A stretch of DNA of 13,786 nt from Desulfobacteraceae bacterium (GTDB lineage Bacteria; Desulfobacterota; DSM-4660; Desulfatiglandales; HGW-15). Positions 13,125 through 13,786 of the stretch are shown here, in pieces. A program made the position numbers and the translations under genes. Under the pieces are notes generated by a model. That model saw only the letters and a list, made by a program, of their open reading frames with translations, was not told the origin of the DNA and did no database searches. How positions within the stretch are numbered: position 1 is the stretch's first letter; every line of letters starts with the position of its first letter. The stretch spans positions 1 to 13,786 of the forward strand of contig RPPU01000048.1 in the NCBI GenBank assembly GCA_003819975.1, given 5' to 3'.

Positions 13125-13786
13125 CCTTAGCCTGATCGGCGCCGGACCGGCCGGTTTGACTGCCGCTTTACAACTCATGCGTTATGGAATCAAACCTTTG
13201 ATTTTTGAACAGGCTGATATCTGCGGGTTGCTGGACAATGCCGGATGGATTGAAAATTATCCGGGATTTCCCGAAGGTATCCGGGGATCGGACCTTAAAA
13301 TGCTTTTTCAAAAACAATTCATGGCTTATGAACCGGATCTGATTCGCGCCAGGGTCCGAAAATTGCTGTTTTATCAGGAACAAGAATTGTTTTCGATCGA
13401 GACCGAAGATCGGCATTATCAATCGCGACAGGTCGTGATTGCCAGCGGTACCCGGCCTAAAAAAATACCGGAGATCGAGACCTGGCCGGAAGAATTAAAC
13501 AAACATGTTTTTTATGAGATCAGGACTTTATTGTCTGAAAAAAATAAAAAGATGATCATCGTGGGCGGCGGCGACATTGCCGCGGATTATGCGCTTCATT
13601 TAAGCCGGGATAATCAAGTGGTCCTGCTGTGTCGCGGTTCCCAACTAAGGGCTTTGCCCTTATTACGGAAAAGAATCGAGATGCGGCCCGATATACGCAT
13701 TGTATACGGCATGCGCTTCGAATCGGCCGGTCCCGGCATCGAACGGCCGATGGCGGTTGATATTTCATATGAAGGCGGCCGTGCCC
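13114..13786 (+). CDS. Thioredoxin-reductase-like NAD(P)/FAD oxidoreductase lacking CxxC (3' end outside window)
   Basis: The first 224 residues are visible. An FAD-binding Rossmann motif IGAGPAGLTAAL (8-19) is followed by DNAGWIENYPGFPEGI (41-56), VVIASGTRPKK (107-117), and a second, NAD(P)-binding motif IIVGGGDIAADYALHL (148-163), with CRGSQLR (173-179) where thioredoxin reductases have the NADPH-binding HRRxxxR. Thioredoxin reductase carries a CxxC just before the second motif; residues 119-147 here contain no cysteine. It is therefore not a thioredoxin reductase, and more likely a ferredoxin/flavodoxin-NAD(P) reductase or a flavin oxidoreductase. The start at ATG 13114 overlaps the hydrolase stop by 11 nt, with GGAAAAAG just upstream. 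The substrate is unknown. Confidence 0.85.
   Translation, partial: MDRDLSLIGAGPAGLTAALQLMRYGIKPLIFEQADICGLLDNAGWIENYPGFPEGIRGSDLKMLFQKQFMAYEPDLIRARVRKLLFYQEQELFSIETEDRHYQSRQVVIASGTRPKKIPEIETWPEELNKHVFYEIRTLLSEKNKKMIIVGGGDIAADYALHLSRDNQVVLLCRGSQLRALPLLRKRIEMRPDIRIVYGMRFESAGPGIERPMAVDISYEGGRA

Overview
The window reads as ordinary core chromosome of an uncultivated, probably diderm bacterium of moderate GC. The gene set is housekeeping. It covers cell-wall recycling (mpl), a zinc-type ribosomal protein L28, a bifunctional (p)ppGpp enzyme, the MEP isoprenoid enzyme IspG, a pyrophosphate-type phosphofructokinase, and two tRNA thiolation enzymes. Mpl implies diaminopimelate peptidoglycan that is recycled. 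The short gene strings and intergenic regions packed with small palindromes would fit a candidate phylum such as Omnitrophota or a Desulfobacterota-like lineage. That placement is an impression from gene types only and has low confidence.

Left half (1-7260), mostly minus strand: a partial mgtC-like gene, mpl, then the lone plus-strand rpmB with its own promoter and terminator. These are followed, again on the minus strand, by the relA/spoT homologue, ispG and a PPi-type pfk. These genes are separated by 100-220 bp gaps and look like single transcription units rather than one operon.

A divergent control region (7261-7493) separates pfk from the right half, which is entirely on the plus strand. 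First comes an aminotransferase followed 10 nt later by a small NIL-domain 2x[4Fe-4S] ferredoxin. Next are mnmA and mtaB, each preceded by a palindrome-rich gap. From mtaB onward the genes are translationally coupled by ATGA or 11-nt overlaps: mtaB, a T4 endonuclease V-like pyrimidine-dimer glycosylase, an isochorismatase-fold cysteine hydrolase and a thioredoxin-reductase-like flavoprotein that runs off the window.

No phage, insertion sequence, CRISPR array, tRNA or rRNA was seen. The most interesting signals are: (a) several families of small palindromic repeats in the intergenic gaps, two of which occur in two recognisable copies here; (b) a grouping of Fe-S and sulfur-linked functions (NIL-ferredoxin, three-cysteine MnmA, MtaB); (c) the tightly coupled group of DNA glycosylase, cysteine hydrolase and CxxC-less flavoprotein, whose joint role is unknown. 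I did not find a convincing wholly new system.
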